This document shows positions 11,289 to 22,127 of a stretch of 64,000 nucleotides of DNA, piece by piece. Positions within the stretch are counted from its first letter, which is position 1. The number at the start of each line of letters is the position of its first letter. The DNA lies in NCBI GenBank assembly GCA_019915015.1, contig JAHBBC010000005.1, positions 186,001 through 250,000 of the forward strand, read 5' to 3'. The translations under genes and the position numbers were made by a program. This DNA is from Auriscalpium vulgare. Lineage: Eukaryota; Basidiomycota; Agaricomycetes; Russulales; Auriscalpiaceae. Under the pieces are notes generated by a model. That model ran no database searches, was not told where the DNA came from, and saw only the letters and a program-made list of their open reading frames with translations.

Positions 11289-12484
11289 TCAATCAAGAAC
11301 ACTCACTCTTGGTTTCTTGGTTGATGGAGACTGGAGAGGGGACGTAGATTTTGTCGAACATTGGGGCGCCATAGACTTCGGCATAGGCTCTGCGGGAGGT
11401 GAAATCTCGCGCTTGCGCTTTGCCGGGGACGGGGGCACAAGCTTCGGTTTGCCTGACGGCGAACTTTGAGTGTGGTTTGAGAACATTGCCTCGATACCGT
11501 CCTTCCGCTTCGAGACCGGCTGGATGAACGCCGGCGACTCGGTGCCCACTTTCCCTACCTCTTTCGGCACGGCGTAGCTGCTCCTTCTAAATTTAACAGG
11601 AAAGGCGTAGAGGGAGGAACGGCGCACCATTCGAGAGGCGAGGACGCATCGTGATACGGGTCCAGCAATCGTCTGAGGCCTTTGGTCCATGTTTGGGAGG
11701 ACGTGTCCAGCCAGGTAGTGATGTCGGAATAGGATGTCAGGATGACGGGCTGGCGGTCATGGAGCCATTCGAAGTCTTTGTTGGCTGACGTGGTGACGAT
11801 TGTGAACGTCCAAAGCGGCTCGGAGCGGCCTGTCCGTCAAACAGAAAGTTGGATGAAAAATTTGACCATAAACCGTTACCGATATCCGTGACGGACCTTC
11901 GATAGTTGCTGCGTCGTACAGGCCTGCGAGGAGCATCAACTTATCGTCTTTGTGCCGAGAAAAGTGGGGAAGGCGATGCTTCCCCTTCTTCAGCCATTCG
12001 TAGTACCTGGAAGTACTTTCCTTAGCTGGTTCAGCATAGATAGTGTTTTGGCATACCCCTGTGCAAGTACGATGCATCGCTTCTTACCCTTGATGCTGCC
12101 CCACATCCCGCCGCCTTCGACGAGGTTCTCGCCGCGCGCATTGATCGTGCTCAAGTTCGTGGTCTCGGACTTACTCCAGTGCGGTATTAAGCCCCATCTC
12201 ATCGTATGGAGAACCAGATTGGATGACCCCGACTCTGATGCGTCGGTAGCATCGGATGAACCTGCATAGCGTCTGCGCAGGACGGGTGCTTGAGTGTTCG
12301 GGGCGACATTGTATCTGGGCACAAACTGGTCTTGATTGACCCATTCACCGACTTCGGCGTGAAGAGCGGGATACCCATGAAGCTGGTATACTTCCTCTGC
12401 CTGTTGAACCAGTCTGTGAACATACATCGCGCGCACTCTCCCAGAAAGTCTTACTGGCAGCCCCAAGGCGAACCGACCACACAT
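11289..12484 (-). CDS. HMCES: HMCES/YedK-type SRAP protein (abasic-site DNA-protein crosslink sensor)
   Basis: Four exons, 12484-12057, 12006-11897, 11829-11628 and 11577-11289, are all in phase and give 342 aa. The protein starts MCGRF, so Met removal exposes the catalytic Cys2 that links to abasic sites. Other SRAP landmarks are RYNVAPNTQAPVLRR, WGLIPHWSK, the conserved Asn in INARGEN, the Glu in YYEWLKKG, MLLAGLYD and the His in WLHDRQPVIL. The domain ends YAVPKEVGKVGTESP. The C-terminal tail is basic and Ser/Pro-rich (PPSPAKRKREISPP) and may be a nuclear localisation or partner-binding tail. A longer upstream open frame reaches 12592, but the conserved MCGRF start decides the initiation codon. 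The gene is head to head with the TAF8-like gene, 231 bp apart. Confidence 0.92.
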
Positions 12485-12715
12485 ACAGAGCAAAGTAGGA
12501 GTACTGGGAAGGAGGACAGTCGTTGGCGCTGCGAACAACAAGTGTTCAAGCAACTCAACTTGAGCTGGAGACAGAGTAAGGGTGGGCGCCACCGGATTTG
12601 ACCGAGGTAATTTGAGCGGCGCCTGAAGAGCCCACTTCCAACCACCACGACAGCGAGCTCATTGTGGTCGACGACGGCACGGCTCTGGTTATCCCTGGCC
12701 CTTCAAATACACCAA

Positions 12716-14523
12716 ATGGACGCTGGGGCTTTCAAACTGTTGGAATCCGTCACGCTGAAGACCCTCCATGCTCACAGCTTCACCCGCTCCTCCGCCCAGG
12801 CCTCGCTAGTAATGACCGACCTCTTGTCTCGCTACCTCCTCGTCCTCTCAACCACCTGTGCTCAGTACACCCAGCATGCCGGACGAACAGAACTCACCGC
12901 AAGAGATGCGATATGCGCGCTCGACGAGCTCGGTGTATCTGTGGACGAGCTGCGCGATTACTGCGCCCAGGAGGCAGGCGATCTGGCGCGTTACGCGGGT
13001 CATTCATCGAAACGCGTCGATGAATTGAAGGACATGAAGGGTCAGTTGGGACGTGCTCTGTGCACGGCTAGTGTTGACGCTCTCTCTAGCGTCATTGAGC
13101 TTAGGGCTCCCGACATCGCGCGATGCAATTCCGCTGGTTTATGCCCCTCTTCCCGAGCTGGCACCCGAGTTGTTGTCCGACGAGGAATACGACTACGACG
13201 AAGCGGTTGTGGATGAGGATGGAGACGCGGAGATAGCGGATGCGGAGGGTGTGACCGAAGGCGAGGCCAGTGCACGCGAAACTCGACCTCGCAACTCGCC
13301 ACAACGCGTCGAACCTCGACCGTCGACCCCGCCTAGACCGCCATCAACGCCTCCATTGCCCTTGTCACCGATATCCAACCCATCGTCGCCTGCTCGAAAA
13401 CGAGCGCGAACGGAGAATTGGAAGCCACCATCCCATATTCCCAGCTTTCTACCGCCCTTCCCCGCCGAACGCGCGTCCCCCGAGCCGGAGCCACTGACGC
13501 TCCCTCCCTTTGCCGAGCCAGCTTCATCGGCGCAGCTCTCGTTCAAGCTTGAACGCGCAGCATCCCCACCCCGACCCTCGTCGCTTGTACCCGCTGACTA
13601 CACCAGTGCTGTCCCGTATTCCCAATCTACTCTAGCATCCAGTCCCGAATGGCATCTTCCTTCCTCCTTCCCGCCGCGCTCGTTTCTCGTTGCTCCCACT
13701 GCAAGTCTCCCTACGCCTCAAGTGCAACCCTCCCTGCTCTCTGCATACCATCACATCCTCACTCATCCTCCCCCTGCTAACCCCAATGCCGCAAATCCAT
13801 CCCGACACCGCGTCGCTATGGCTCTCTTACGCCAGGCGCAAAAGAATCCCAGATGGGAGCCCTCGGAGACGCTTTATGGGTCGACATCCCCCAATGTCCC
13901 CGCTGTGTCGGCAATTGGTCCCTCACATGCGGTGATGACTGGGGCAACAACGCCTGGGCCAGCTGACAAAAAGGAAGAGGAAGTGAAACTTCCATCTGCG
14001 CCTCCGCGGCCTGTGGTGTTCTCCGAACGAATTACGCCTTTGGTCACTCAGCAGACATCACGGATACCTGAGTTGGCCCGGGAAGTCCTGCAGGTGAGTG
14101 TCTGTCCTCGCGTGATGTTTATGAAGCTCACAAAAAAAATTGCGTCAGGGTTCTGTTCATACGCGCACTTCACGTCTCGGGCACCCACCTGTCTTATCTC
14201 GTGGCCCAGAGAAGCTCACCTATGGGTCTGGAGTTCCTGCCCCATGGAACTCCACCCCCGGTTCCTCTGCACCAGCTGCACTCAGTGGTAAAGGCAAGGA
14301 GAGCCTGCCCAATGGCGTGCCAAATGGGAAGGGCAAGGAGCCGGCGGAGAAGGAAAAATCGCTCCCCGACGCGCGTATGTACGCGACATGGGAGTACGAG
14401 GTGAAGAGTTTCAGAGAGCCACTGGTTGCCCCGCGCAGGGCGCGGCAGGGGAGTATCCAGAGCAGCATGTTCGGGTCGGGTGGGCGGGGCAGGAGCGAGA
14501 GCGCACACGGGCGGGCTGGTTGA
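12716..14523 (+). CDS. TAF8: TFIID subunit TAF8-like (bromodomain-associated histone fold)
   Basis: Exons 12716-13040, 13105-14093 and 14149-14523 are in phase and give 562 aa. The first exon encodes a histone fold of the bromodomain-associated type (ASLVMTDLLSRYLLVLSTTC, then GRTELTARDAICALDELGVS). Further on, PSHIPSFLPPFP matches the short TAF8 C-terminal motif (human HIPDYLPAFP), about 100 residues from an acidic stretch. TAF8 pairs with TAF10 in TFIID; a TAF3-like or SAGA histone-fold protein is the alternative. The rest is Pro/Ser-rich and low in complexity. The ATG at 12716 is chosen because upstream codons do not fit the family. 14524-14721 is convergent 3' flank. Confidence 0.78.
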
Positions 14524-14721
14524 GCGTGCGTAGACAAGTTCTACGATCGTGCGTTCAGTCTTTTCACATTAGGCGCCTATATGGTTGTGCGCATAGCATA
14601 CAAGTACAAAGATATCTTACAGCAATGCATAGTAGTGCCATTTGCTCTGCGTCAGCGTTCTGGTAGACTGGTCCCATGCCACGACACTCGTGCTGCGCTC
14701 ATCCTCCCGTTCGGCTTGACA

Positions 14722-15570
14722 TCACCATACGTCGTAAGCGCCGTGGTAGTCCTGTTTGCCGATACGGTCCACCTCAAAACGAGGCTTCGGAGTCGGATCC
14801 AGTTGCTGTGGACGTGTCAGTGCTAATGTTTCTGAGAAAGAGCAGTGGGAGCAACGCACCTCCCATGAAAAGCAAAGCTGTTTTGGAGTGTCTGCAGACG
14901 ATTCGCCTGCGACCGTTACAGAGGTGAGGCTGTCGACGTCGGCGGATACGTAGCGCGGCGGTTGGCGTAGAGTCGTCAAAACCTGGTTTACAGAGACTTT
15001 GATCGACATCTGGCTCTGCCTGATCTCGTCGGCGACTTGATTGACAGTCCCGCTGGTTCGTTGTGCCGAGTCAGCGCGTGAGTTAAAAGGAGAAGGCTTC
15101 CGAAAAACTGGTCGCAGCCTGCACTTGTGCGCGGGATTACGGATTACTCACAGAACAGACGCCATGAGATAGTTGCTGATCGTCTCGCGGTGCGCAGCAA
15201 GCTGTGTCCGCAGACCGACGATGTCGTTCGTCTTGAACAGTCCCCACCCAATCTTCCGCCACGAGCTCCCCCCGGTGCGACCTCCGCCGAGGCTCCGCTG
15301 GTATCCCCGGATGCGCTCCCAGAGCTTGTCGAGCACAACGCGTGCGCGCGCGCACTCGGCGTGCACGCCCTCAATGACGTCCGCGCGCAGCGGCGTCGCA
15401 CGCACGGCGAAGTCGATGAGCGTGAGCACATGCACGAGCGCGTTGAGCTCCGCGAGCAGGGACTGGTATTCGAATGACGAGCCCGTGCTGTCGTTGAGGG
15501 CCTTGAAGATGCGCAGCGCGAGGTCCGCGGCGGTCACGATGTCGCCGAAGGAGTTGAAGGTAAGCAGCAT
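14722..15570 (-). CDS. Small basidiomycete protein resembling the N-terminal domain of STAND/ULD proteins
   Basis: Exons 15570-15152, 15052-14860 and 14805-14722 are in phase and give 231 aa. The sequence begins MLLTFNSFGDIVTAADLALR and continues with SSFEYQSLLAELNALVHVL and a WRKIGWGLFKTNDIV segment. This pattern is common in uncharacterised Agaricomycete proteins, where it is often followed by a ubiquitin-like or NACHT-type part. Here the protein stops after a short C-terminus (DYHGAYDVW), so only the helical N-terminal part is present. The second intron (14859-14806) is 54 nt with no stop, so retaining it would add 18 residues without breaking the frame. The function is unknown; signalling or heterokaryon-type recognition is only an association with relatives. 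Confidence 0.72.
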
Positions 15571-16077
15571 GGCGGCATGCGGTGCGGGGATGGAGGTGGA
15601 CAGGCAAGGGGTTAAGTGGTTAAGTATGCATGTGGGATCCTGTGCGCCCTGGGCACTGCCTTGAAAGGGTCTCTGGAGGAGAGGCCGCGAAGCAAAGGCG
15701 ATGAGAGATTACGTTTGTTGTTGACATGCTGGGTGTATGTGACTGCAGTACTTATCTCAGAGCGCCGAGGATGTCACCTGGGCGGCAGTCTGAGAGACCT
15801 GCGTGTGGGCTGTCATTGCCACTGATGTTTTCCTGACATATTGCAGTGTAAGTGACGAGGAGCGACTTGAAAACTTGCCTGACTGTAAGTACTGTAATTA
15901 ATGATTAATGATTTACAGCAGTGGGAGCGATCGGCAAGTGCCGGATGGGCCGGATATGAAGCGGAGATTGAAAAAGATTGGGCAACTTTGATTTTCAGCC
16001 ACCGTGAATCTCTCCACCGATCTTTTCACTTCCTCCCTCATCGTCTCCCTCCCAAAAACCCTTCCTAGACAGCCATC
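15571..16077. promoter_or_regulatory. Divergent intergenic region upstream of eIF5A
   Basis: This 507-bp spacer lies between the STAND-like gene (-) and eIF5A (+). It contains an A/T-rich core (around 15895-15915, TAATTAATGATTAATGATTT) and a reverse CCAAT (ATTGG near 15970). A C/T-rich leader (CTCCCTCATCGTCTCCCTCC) just precedes the eIF5A ATG. No gene is supported here. Confidence 0.4.
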
Positions 16078-16908
16078 ATGTCGGACGACGAGCATAACCA
16101 GACCTTTGAGCAGGTGCGCTTTCCCTGTCTACAGTTGGCGTGCAGCGTCCTGACCATCTGTATGTGTTCAGGCCAATGCTGGGGCGTCCACCACCTACCC
16201 CATGCAATGCTCTGCCCTGCGCAAGAACGGTCACGTCGTCATCAAGGGTGCGTGCTAGGATCTATGGGTACGGGGCGCGGTACTGACCGATGCTTTCATC
16301 GGCAGGCCGCCCTTGCAAGATCGTCGAGATGTCGACCTCGAAGACCGGCAAGCACGGTCACGCGAAGGTCCACCTCGTCGCCATTGACGTGAGTGCATTG
16401 CCATATTATGTGGCTCACATTAAATGCTCTTTGTTTCTGTATCAGATCTTCACGGGCAAAAAGCTGGTATGTCGTCAAGAGTGTGATAGGCTCAAGTTCT
16501 CATCCCCTTCCTTCCCTTGATCAGGAGGACATCTGTCCCTCCACCCACAACATGGACGTCCCTAATGTCTCCCGTAACGAATACCAGCTTGTGCGTATCG
16601 CGTCTTGTCAACGTGTTATTTGGGCTCACTGGAGTGTGATCTGAACAGGTTAACGTCGACGATGGATTCCTCAACTTGATGACTACCGATGGCGTCGCCA
16701 AGGACGATGTCAAAGTGCCCGAGGGCGAAATTGGCAAACAGATCCAGGCCGACTTTGACGACGGCAAGGATCTGCTTGTCACCATTGTCTCCGCTATGGG
16801 CGAGGAGCAGGTCAGTCGGCGCATGTTATCCACGCGTTCCCGGCGCCCGCGATGGCTTACGTTTCTCGCCAGGCCATCTCTGTCAAGGAGGCCCCCAAGG
16901 GCGCTTGA
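16078..16908 (+). CDS. eIF5A: Translation factor eIF5A
   Basis: Seven exons, 16078-16113, 16172-16247, 16306-16388, 16446-16466, 16525-16590, 16649-16810 and 16873-16908, give 159 aa, the usual family length. The hypusine loop [14 protein letters not shown] is intact; its Lys in GKHGHA is the residue modified by deoxyhypusine synthase. Other conserved segments are [34 protein letters not shown] and [13 protein letters not shown]. eIF5A binds ribosomes stalled at proline-rich or other hard-to-join codons and helps elongation and termination. Exon 4 is only 21 nt. The gene is heavily split for its size, as is common for highly expressed basidiomycete genes. 16909-17294 is 3' flank and promoter of the next gene. 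Confidence 0.97.
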
Positions 16909-17294
16909 TCTGGTGTGTGCGTTCCCCTCCTGGCCGCGTCGGCGGTCCTGACGGGAGCTGTAGTCTGTCCTATTCCTCATCTTTCGTCGATGTTATCCTG
17001 TGGTTTTGTCTTGTGCGCATCGCATCCCCTCCGCCTACACATTTATCATCCGTTACGGATGTCATCCTGTTGTGCATGTACTTTTCAGTGGCTTGATTCA
17101 GTGTGTACTGCATAAGTCCCCTCTTTTGGAGTAGAAGTGTGTTGTCAATGTTGTGTTGTGAAAAGCATAGAGGACCGTGAGCTGAGATCTAATCTTATCA
17201 GGTAGTGACGCAAGCTCCGACGACCTGACGACCAGCGCTCGGTCCAGCCTCCCTTGCTTGTCTCCTCCCTTCAACCTGCCTTTCGTCCCTAGTC

Positions 17295-18786
17295 ATGCAT
17301 CCCTTTGGCGGTACTCCAGTCTGTCCGAGATGCAACAAGGCTGTATATGCAGCGGAGCAGGTGCGTTCTTGACGCCCCAGCGCTACGCGGGCTCTTCGAC
17401 TCACCAGCATCGGCCCATCGGCTTCAGGTGATGGGGCCGGGACGAAAGGTGACCACCTGAGCATTTCATTCGGACGTCTGTTGACACATGGCATATCGTA
17501 GCTGTATCATAAAGTGTGCATGCCCTTTCTCTCTCCCTAGTCACAGCCATCGCGCTGACCGTGCCTCATTGTAGCCATGCCTGACTTGCGCTGGATGCAG
17601 CACCAGGCTAGACGCTCTTAGATTGCTAGAGCATGATCAGGAGGTACGTCTGCCCATCCTCCTCTGCTGGGTATACTCACTCGCTCGCATACCCCAGCCA
17701 TATTGGTAAGCCTTCCGTCCTCGCGCGTGAAGGTTTATGCTTAACCCTCGCAGCAAGAACTGCCACAGCAAGTACTTCGGCACACGCGACCTGCGACAGG
17801 CTAACCTGCCCCACCGCTCCGATGTCGGCCGCCTCACGCCGACGCGCACGGGCCTCTCCTCCCCCTCCTCGCCCGACTTGTCGCCCCCGCGAGCGGTCAA
17901 CACCAACTCGCCGCCCCACGCGCGCAACAGCACATCCCCTCCGCCCTCACGTCCCCTAGGTGGGCCCCTGTTCTCGCCCTCGACGGTGGGCCGCCAGAAC
18001 ACAGGCGCGTTCAGCTCTCTGTCGTCGCCCGCACCTTTGCTGCGGCCGACGCGGACCCTAAGCCCGACGCGCGCGACGTTCCCAGAGGACACGTCGAACA
18101 CGCAGAGATTTGAGGCGCTCGATGAGGGCAATGGTGAAGATGAGGCGCCGCTGCGGACGATCGCGCTGGGCACACTGTCGCACGCGGGCCGTTTCCAGGG
18201 TGGCCTCCCGCGCACGGTGCCGCTCACTCCGGAGCGCAGCGCCTCTGCATCTCCAACCAAGGCGCCGCCGTCGGCATACACCAAATCTTCCGCGACGCCG
18301 GGCCGCTCGTCCTCGATCGAGAACGGTCCGATCATGACTCCGCTAACCGCCACCGCGACGGGCACGCGCTACGGTGCGGGCCTCATGGGCAGCTTGCGCG
18401 CCACACCGACGGGCGGTGGTGCTAGGCAGTGGGGCGGCGGCACGCCGCAGTGCCCGAAGTGCGGCAAGAGCGTGTATTTTGCGGAGCAGGTGCGTGGCGT
18501 TGGTAACGGGCGTGCGGGAGGCTGATGTGCTCTTCGAGATGTAGGTGAAGGCGGTGGGGAAGACGTACCATAAGGCGTGCTTGCGCTGCACAGAGTGCAA
18601 TACGTCGCTGGACTCGGGCCGCTTGACAGAGAAGGATGGGATGCCGCTGTGCCACCGCTGCTATTCGAAAGTGCGTTGCCGCGGGTTCTCCGCTACCTCG
18701 GACATTTACTGACTCTATGTACGCCTACATAGTTACATGGTCCTGCGGGGAGTGGGTACGCCCTCCTCGGAAAAGCCGGTGGCTAA
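17295..18786 (+). CDS. Two-LIM-domain protein (CRP-like) with microexons
   Basis: Eight exons: 17295-17360, 17428-17448 (21 nt), 17502-17513 (12 nt), 17575-17643, 17698-17705 (8 nt), 17754-18489, 18545-18670 and 18733-18786. All are in phase, giving 363 aa. LIM1 begins CPRCNKAVYAAEQ and runs across the microexons to PYCKNCHSKYF. LIM2 (CPKCGKSVYFAEQ, then YHKACLRCTECN, then CHRCYSKL) lies near the C-terminus. Each LIM has the eight Cys/His zinc ligands expected of two zinc fingers. A Ser/Pro/Thr-rich linker of about 230 residues separates them. The pair resembles cysteine-rich (CRP) proteins, which are actin-associated or nuclear adaptors. The exact role here is unknown. Confidence 0.9.
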
Positions 18787-20048
18787 TTCGTCTGCGCCGC
18801 AAGGACGTGCGAGGTGTGGACTTTTTGTTGAATCGAACAGCGTATATTTTGGTGTTGTAAGCTTTCGGCGCGAGTCAACTGCTACTCTTTGCGACGATGA
18901 CGACTACTGTACTTACCTTCTGCAGCGCGGTTCCTTGTGTTTGATTCCTCGTGTTTTGTATAGCACCATTCGCGACAACTTCATAATGCCTCCTTTTGAC
19001 GATGAAGATTTATAGTTCATTTAACAACGGTGTTGGATGTGGTTTCGTTGCAGTCATGTATCTGAAATCCGTGGATGAGACGGACACCCGTGACGCCCGG
19101 CGGGCATGCGGCGTCCTTCCTCTGCACGGACATTTCTGATTGAATGAATCCAGTACATTGGCAGCCGTTCGTAGTTTGCCGGAATCGGGCAACCGCCGCA
19201 GTGCCTGGAAGCGTTAGGGCTCTACGAATGCGAGGTGTGGCCCGTTGTCAGATAGATAATTTTGAGAAGCCTCGGGCAACAGCAGCAATTAGTCATGGAG
19301 GGATGACATCCCACCTTCGTCCCCGATCTCTCTCGAGCGTGGATTCCCTTTGATGAGTAAGTGTGATATTGTTGGTGTCTGGGCTCCAGGCTCGTATACA
19401 TATGCTGACGACCGGGAGATGTTGAAAGCATATCGATATGATCCTGGCAGCGTGAACAATTCAGATTGAGCATGACATAGCCGCGTTATATAGCAACTGA
19501 TTGCTTGACCGCGATGGCTCATATCAATCTACTATTTGTCGCCCGTGTGCTGGTGCTTGCACCAGTCTCTAACGCTATGTCTTTCCACAGAAAGCATGGT
19601 CAACTGGCACTTGAACTGGCATACCGCCTTCGCTGACGGACAGTTCGACAGCCAGTTGTTGCCGCCGTCACTCTGAGTCTCTGACTCGTCCCTGTCAAAG
19701 ATTTTAAATCCAGCCTGAAATATTAAGGCATGTAGTTTCATCCACCCCCACATGCACACCGAGCTGATGCCATACCTCACATTCGCTAGGTCTTCTTGCC
19801 CCAGGCTCGTTCGCAACGAGTGCCATGGGCGGGCACACGCCAACCGAACCTGCCACGCATCCTGCTTATAAATGAACCGGGCTCCACTAGCAAAAGTTTT
19901 TGACTGCAGCTGCTGGGACGCAGGACGTCAATAAGGCCGCCGGCGTCATCAATGTAACTCCTACAGGCCGATACTCTTCGAACAACTATGCTGAATCATA
20001 GCTCGTTTACAGTACACAGAACTATGTATACACGGACAGGATAAGGCT
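18787..20048. other. Gene-poor intergenic region
   Basis: This is about 1.26 kb between the LIM gene (+) and the SNF12-like gene (-). A TATAAAT is present near 19866, but no convincing coding exon or RNA gene follows it on either strand. The short open frames lack G/C-ending codon bias. It is probably 3' flank plus unconstrained sequence. Confidence 0.55.
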
Positions 20049-21554
20049 TCACTGCATCGTCCGGCTCGCAATACGCATACCGTCCCACACTGCTACTGCC
20101 TCCTCGACCCATGGCATGCGGAAAAACTCGCTGCGTTGCAAATCCTCGCGGCGGATAGTCGCGCCGTCACTCGGCCCGCTGCCCAATATGGTCTCCAGAT
20201 CGCGTGCCTGCGACTCGAGGTAGCGGTGGATAAATGCCGCCGGATCCTCCGCGTAGTTCGTCAGGAACTGCCGCTTGAGCGCCGCGGCGTGCAGCGATTG
20301 CGCCAAAGTTGCAATCTCCTCGTCCAGCCGCGCTAGCTCGCGCGCCGACTCGCGCGCCGCGCCAACGGTCACGTTCGACATCTTTGCACGCAGGTTCGCG
20401 TCTTCTATCTTGACTTCGACGTCCCAGGCGGAGGGCCGCTCGGGCGGCGGCGTGCCAGGGTGGATGGCGTAATGGATGACAATAGGGTCCGGCGGAGCAA
20501 GATAGTGGTTCACATAGTCGGGGAGACGTGCGAAGGGGATGCTGTCTTGGTTACCGAATATCTGATGCGCAGGGCTAAGTGCGTGGCGCATGCTAGAGAA
20601 GAGGCATACGTACCGGCCGGAGGGCATCGTCGGCATGTATGCGTTTACGATCGACTTTGTCTTGCAAGCCCTTAATCTTGATGTAGTTCCACACAGCCTG
20701 TATAACACCCGCGCGGCTCTCCTCCTTGATGCCCAGCACAGAGCCAAGGTCGGGGTGCACCTTGTACTGCTCCGGTTGATGCTCGAGGTGGATCACTACG
20801 CGGACCTTGGTCTGCGTGTCGCCGGTCCGGCGCACCGTGAAACCGTCTAGGACAGGGTGTGTGGGACTGCGCGTCCACTAAGCGTGCCTGTGAGCGCGAA
20901 TTCCCAACACCGGGCACTGCGCTTCGCACCTCTACGATGTTCCCATCCGGATACAGGGTCGGATCTCTGTCGAGCTCGATGACCATCTGCTTAATGAACG
21001 AGGAGAATTGCCGTGGCGGCGTTTTGTCTCGCGACCGTTGATTAGGAAGCTGGACGTGGATATGTCAACGACACGATGAGGAACAAGTGACGACGAACGC
21101 ACCTCTAGCATACGCCCCTCAATTCTCAACTGCCACGCAGGTATGCCCTGTCCTGTCTCAAAGTTTGGTGTCTCGGAGGTCGATGCCTCGCCCGTCTGCC
21201 ACGTCTGCCCCGACACCGTGTGGGAAAGAAAGAGTCGCAATGAGCGCGTCGTCTGAACGTGGCAGAGTCAGCAAAGTGCACGGTAGCAACAGAGATGGGT
21301 ACACACGGATGCCGGACGACCCATCGCGTCCTGGACCTCTGCTTTCTTCCGCGTCATGGTCCAGTCGAGCTTCTTCTCCATTTCGACGAGGTCATGGTAC
21401 ATCCTCGAGTCAATGGCAAACGCTGGGTATGACGCAATGCCACTGGGGATGCTGCGGTCCAGCAGCTTGCGCTTCCTGCAGGACATAGTAAACATAATGA
21501 GCGGTCCAGACATATGCACGCGCACTTTGGGGGTTTCTGCTCGGGAGGATTCAT
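20049..21554 (-). CDS. SNF12: SWI/SNF-RSC subunit SNF12/RSC6 (BAF60, SWIB domain)
   Basis: Six exons, 21554-21526, 21475-21307, 21252-21103, 21049-20930, 20877-20614 and 20561-20049, are all in phase and give 414 aa. The start MNPPEQKPPK joins KRKLLDRSIPSG, which matches the basic N-terminal motif of BAF60 proteins. This is followed by YHDLVEMEKKLDWTMTRKKA. The SWIB/MDM2-type fold covers the YKVHPDLGSVLGIKEESRAG region through VWNYIKIKGLQDK and into IFGNQDSIPFARLPDYVN. BAF60/SNF12/RSC6 subunits link chromatin remodellers to transcription factors. It is short for the family and lacks a long low-complexity N-terminus. 21555-22127 contains its promoter and the 3' flank of the next gene. Confidence 0.9.
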
Positions 21555-22127
21555 AACAAATTTGGTACAGCTGAGAGCAGTAAGCAGCTGTGTAGAGCAA
21601 GAGATTTGAGTGCATGAGCATGCTTGAAAGTGCAGATGTAGGTCAGCACTCACCACTCGCGTTCCGTTGGCGAGAGCGTGAGGAAGAAGGAGATGTGACT
21701 CAGCCGTCACAAACAGTCACCTCCAGATCACGTGGATACTGTAACTCAACGAGTCGCGCGACGCGCGTGCCCTTCCACACCGCCCTCCCTTCTTTCATCA
21801 CGAAACGGACACAGGCCACCTGGCCGATAAGGAGAAATGAGTTGCTAGTCAAGATCTGCGGGTTCATGATATACCGCGCTACAATGCAATTGGGTGGGTT
21901 ATGATACAATTTCGTTGCTCCAATACGTGGTCCGACACAAAAGTACACTGCCAAATGACCAGACAAAACAACCGGTGACACACAGGGCACAAACACAGAC
22001 AGCGACACACACAGCGACAGACAGGTCGTAAGCAAGGAAAAGAGTGAAAACAAAACCAAGAAGGTTGAAGCTCAAAGAACCCCAAGCACAGCCCAAGAAA
22101 TCGCGAACGGCCAGCCGATACTACTTA

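Noticed and set aside
19862..19872. TATAAAT as a promoter of an unseen gene
   Set aside because: No coding exon or RNA gene could be found within several hundred bases on either side.
21700..22059. 119-codon open frame on - between the SNF12-like and Zn2Cys6 genes
   Set aside because: Low-complexity Ser/Leu/Val/Cys composition, no motif; it falls in the 3' flank of the Zn2Cys6 gene.
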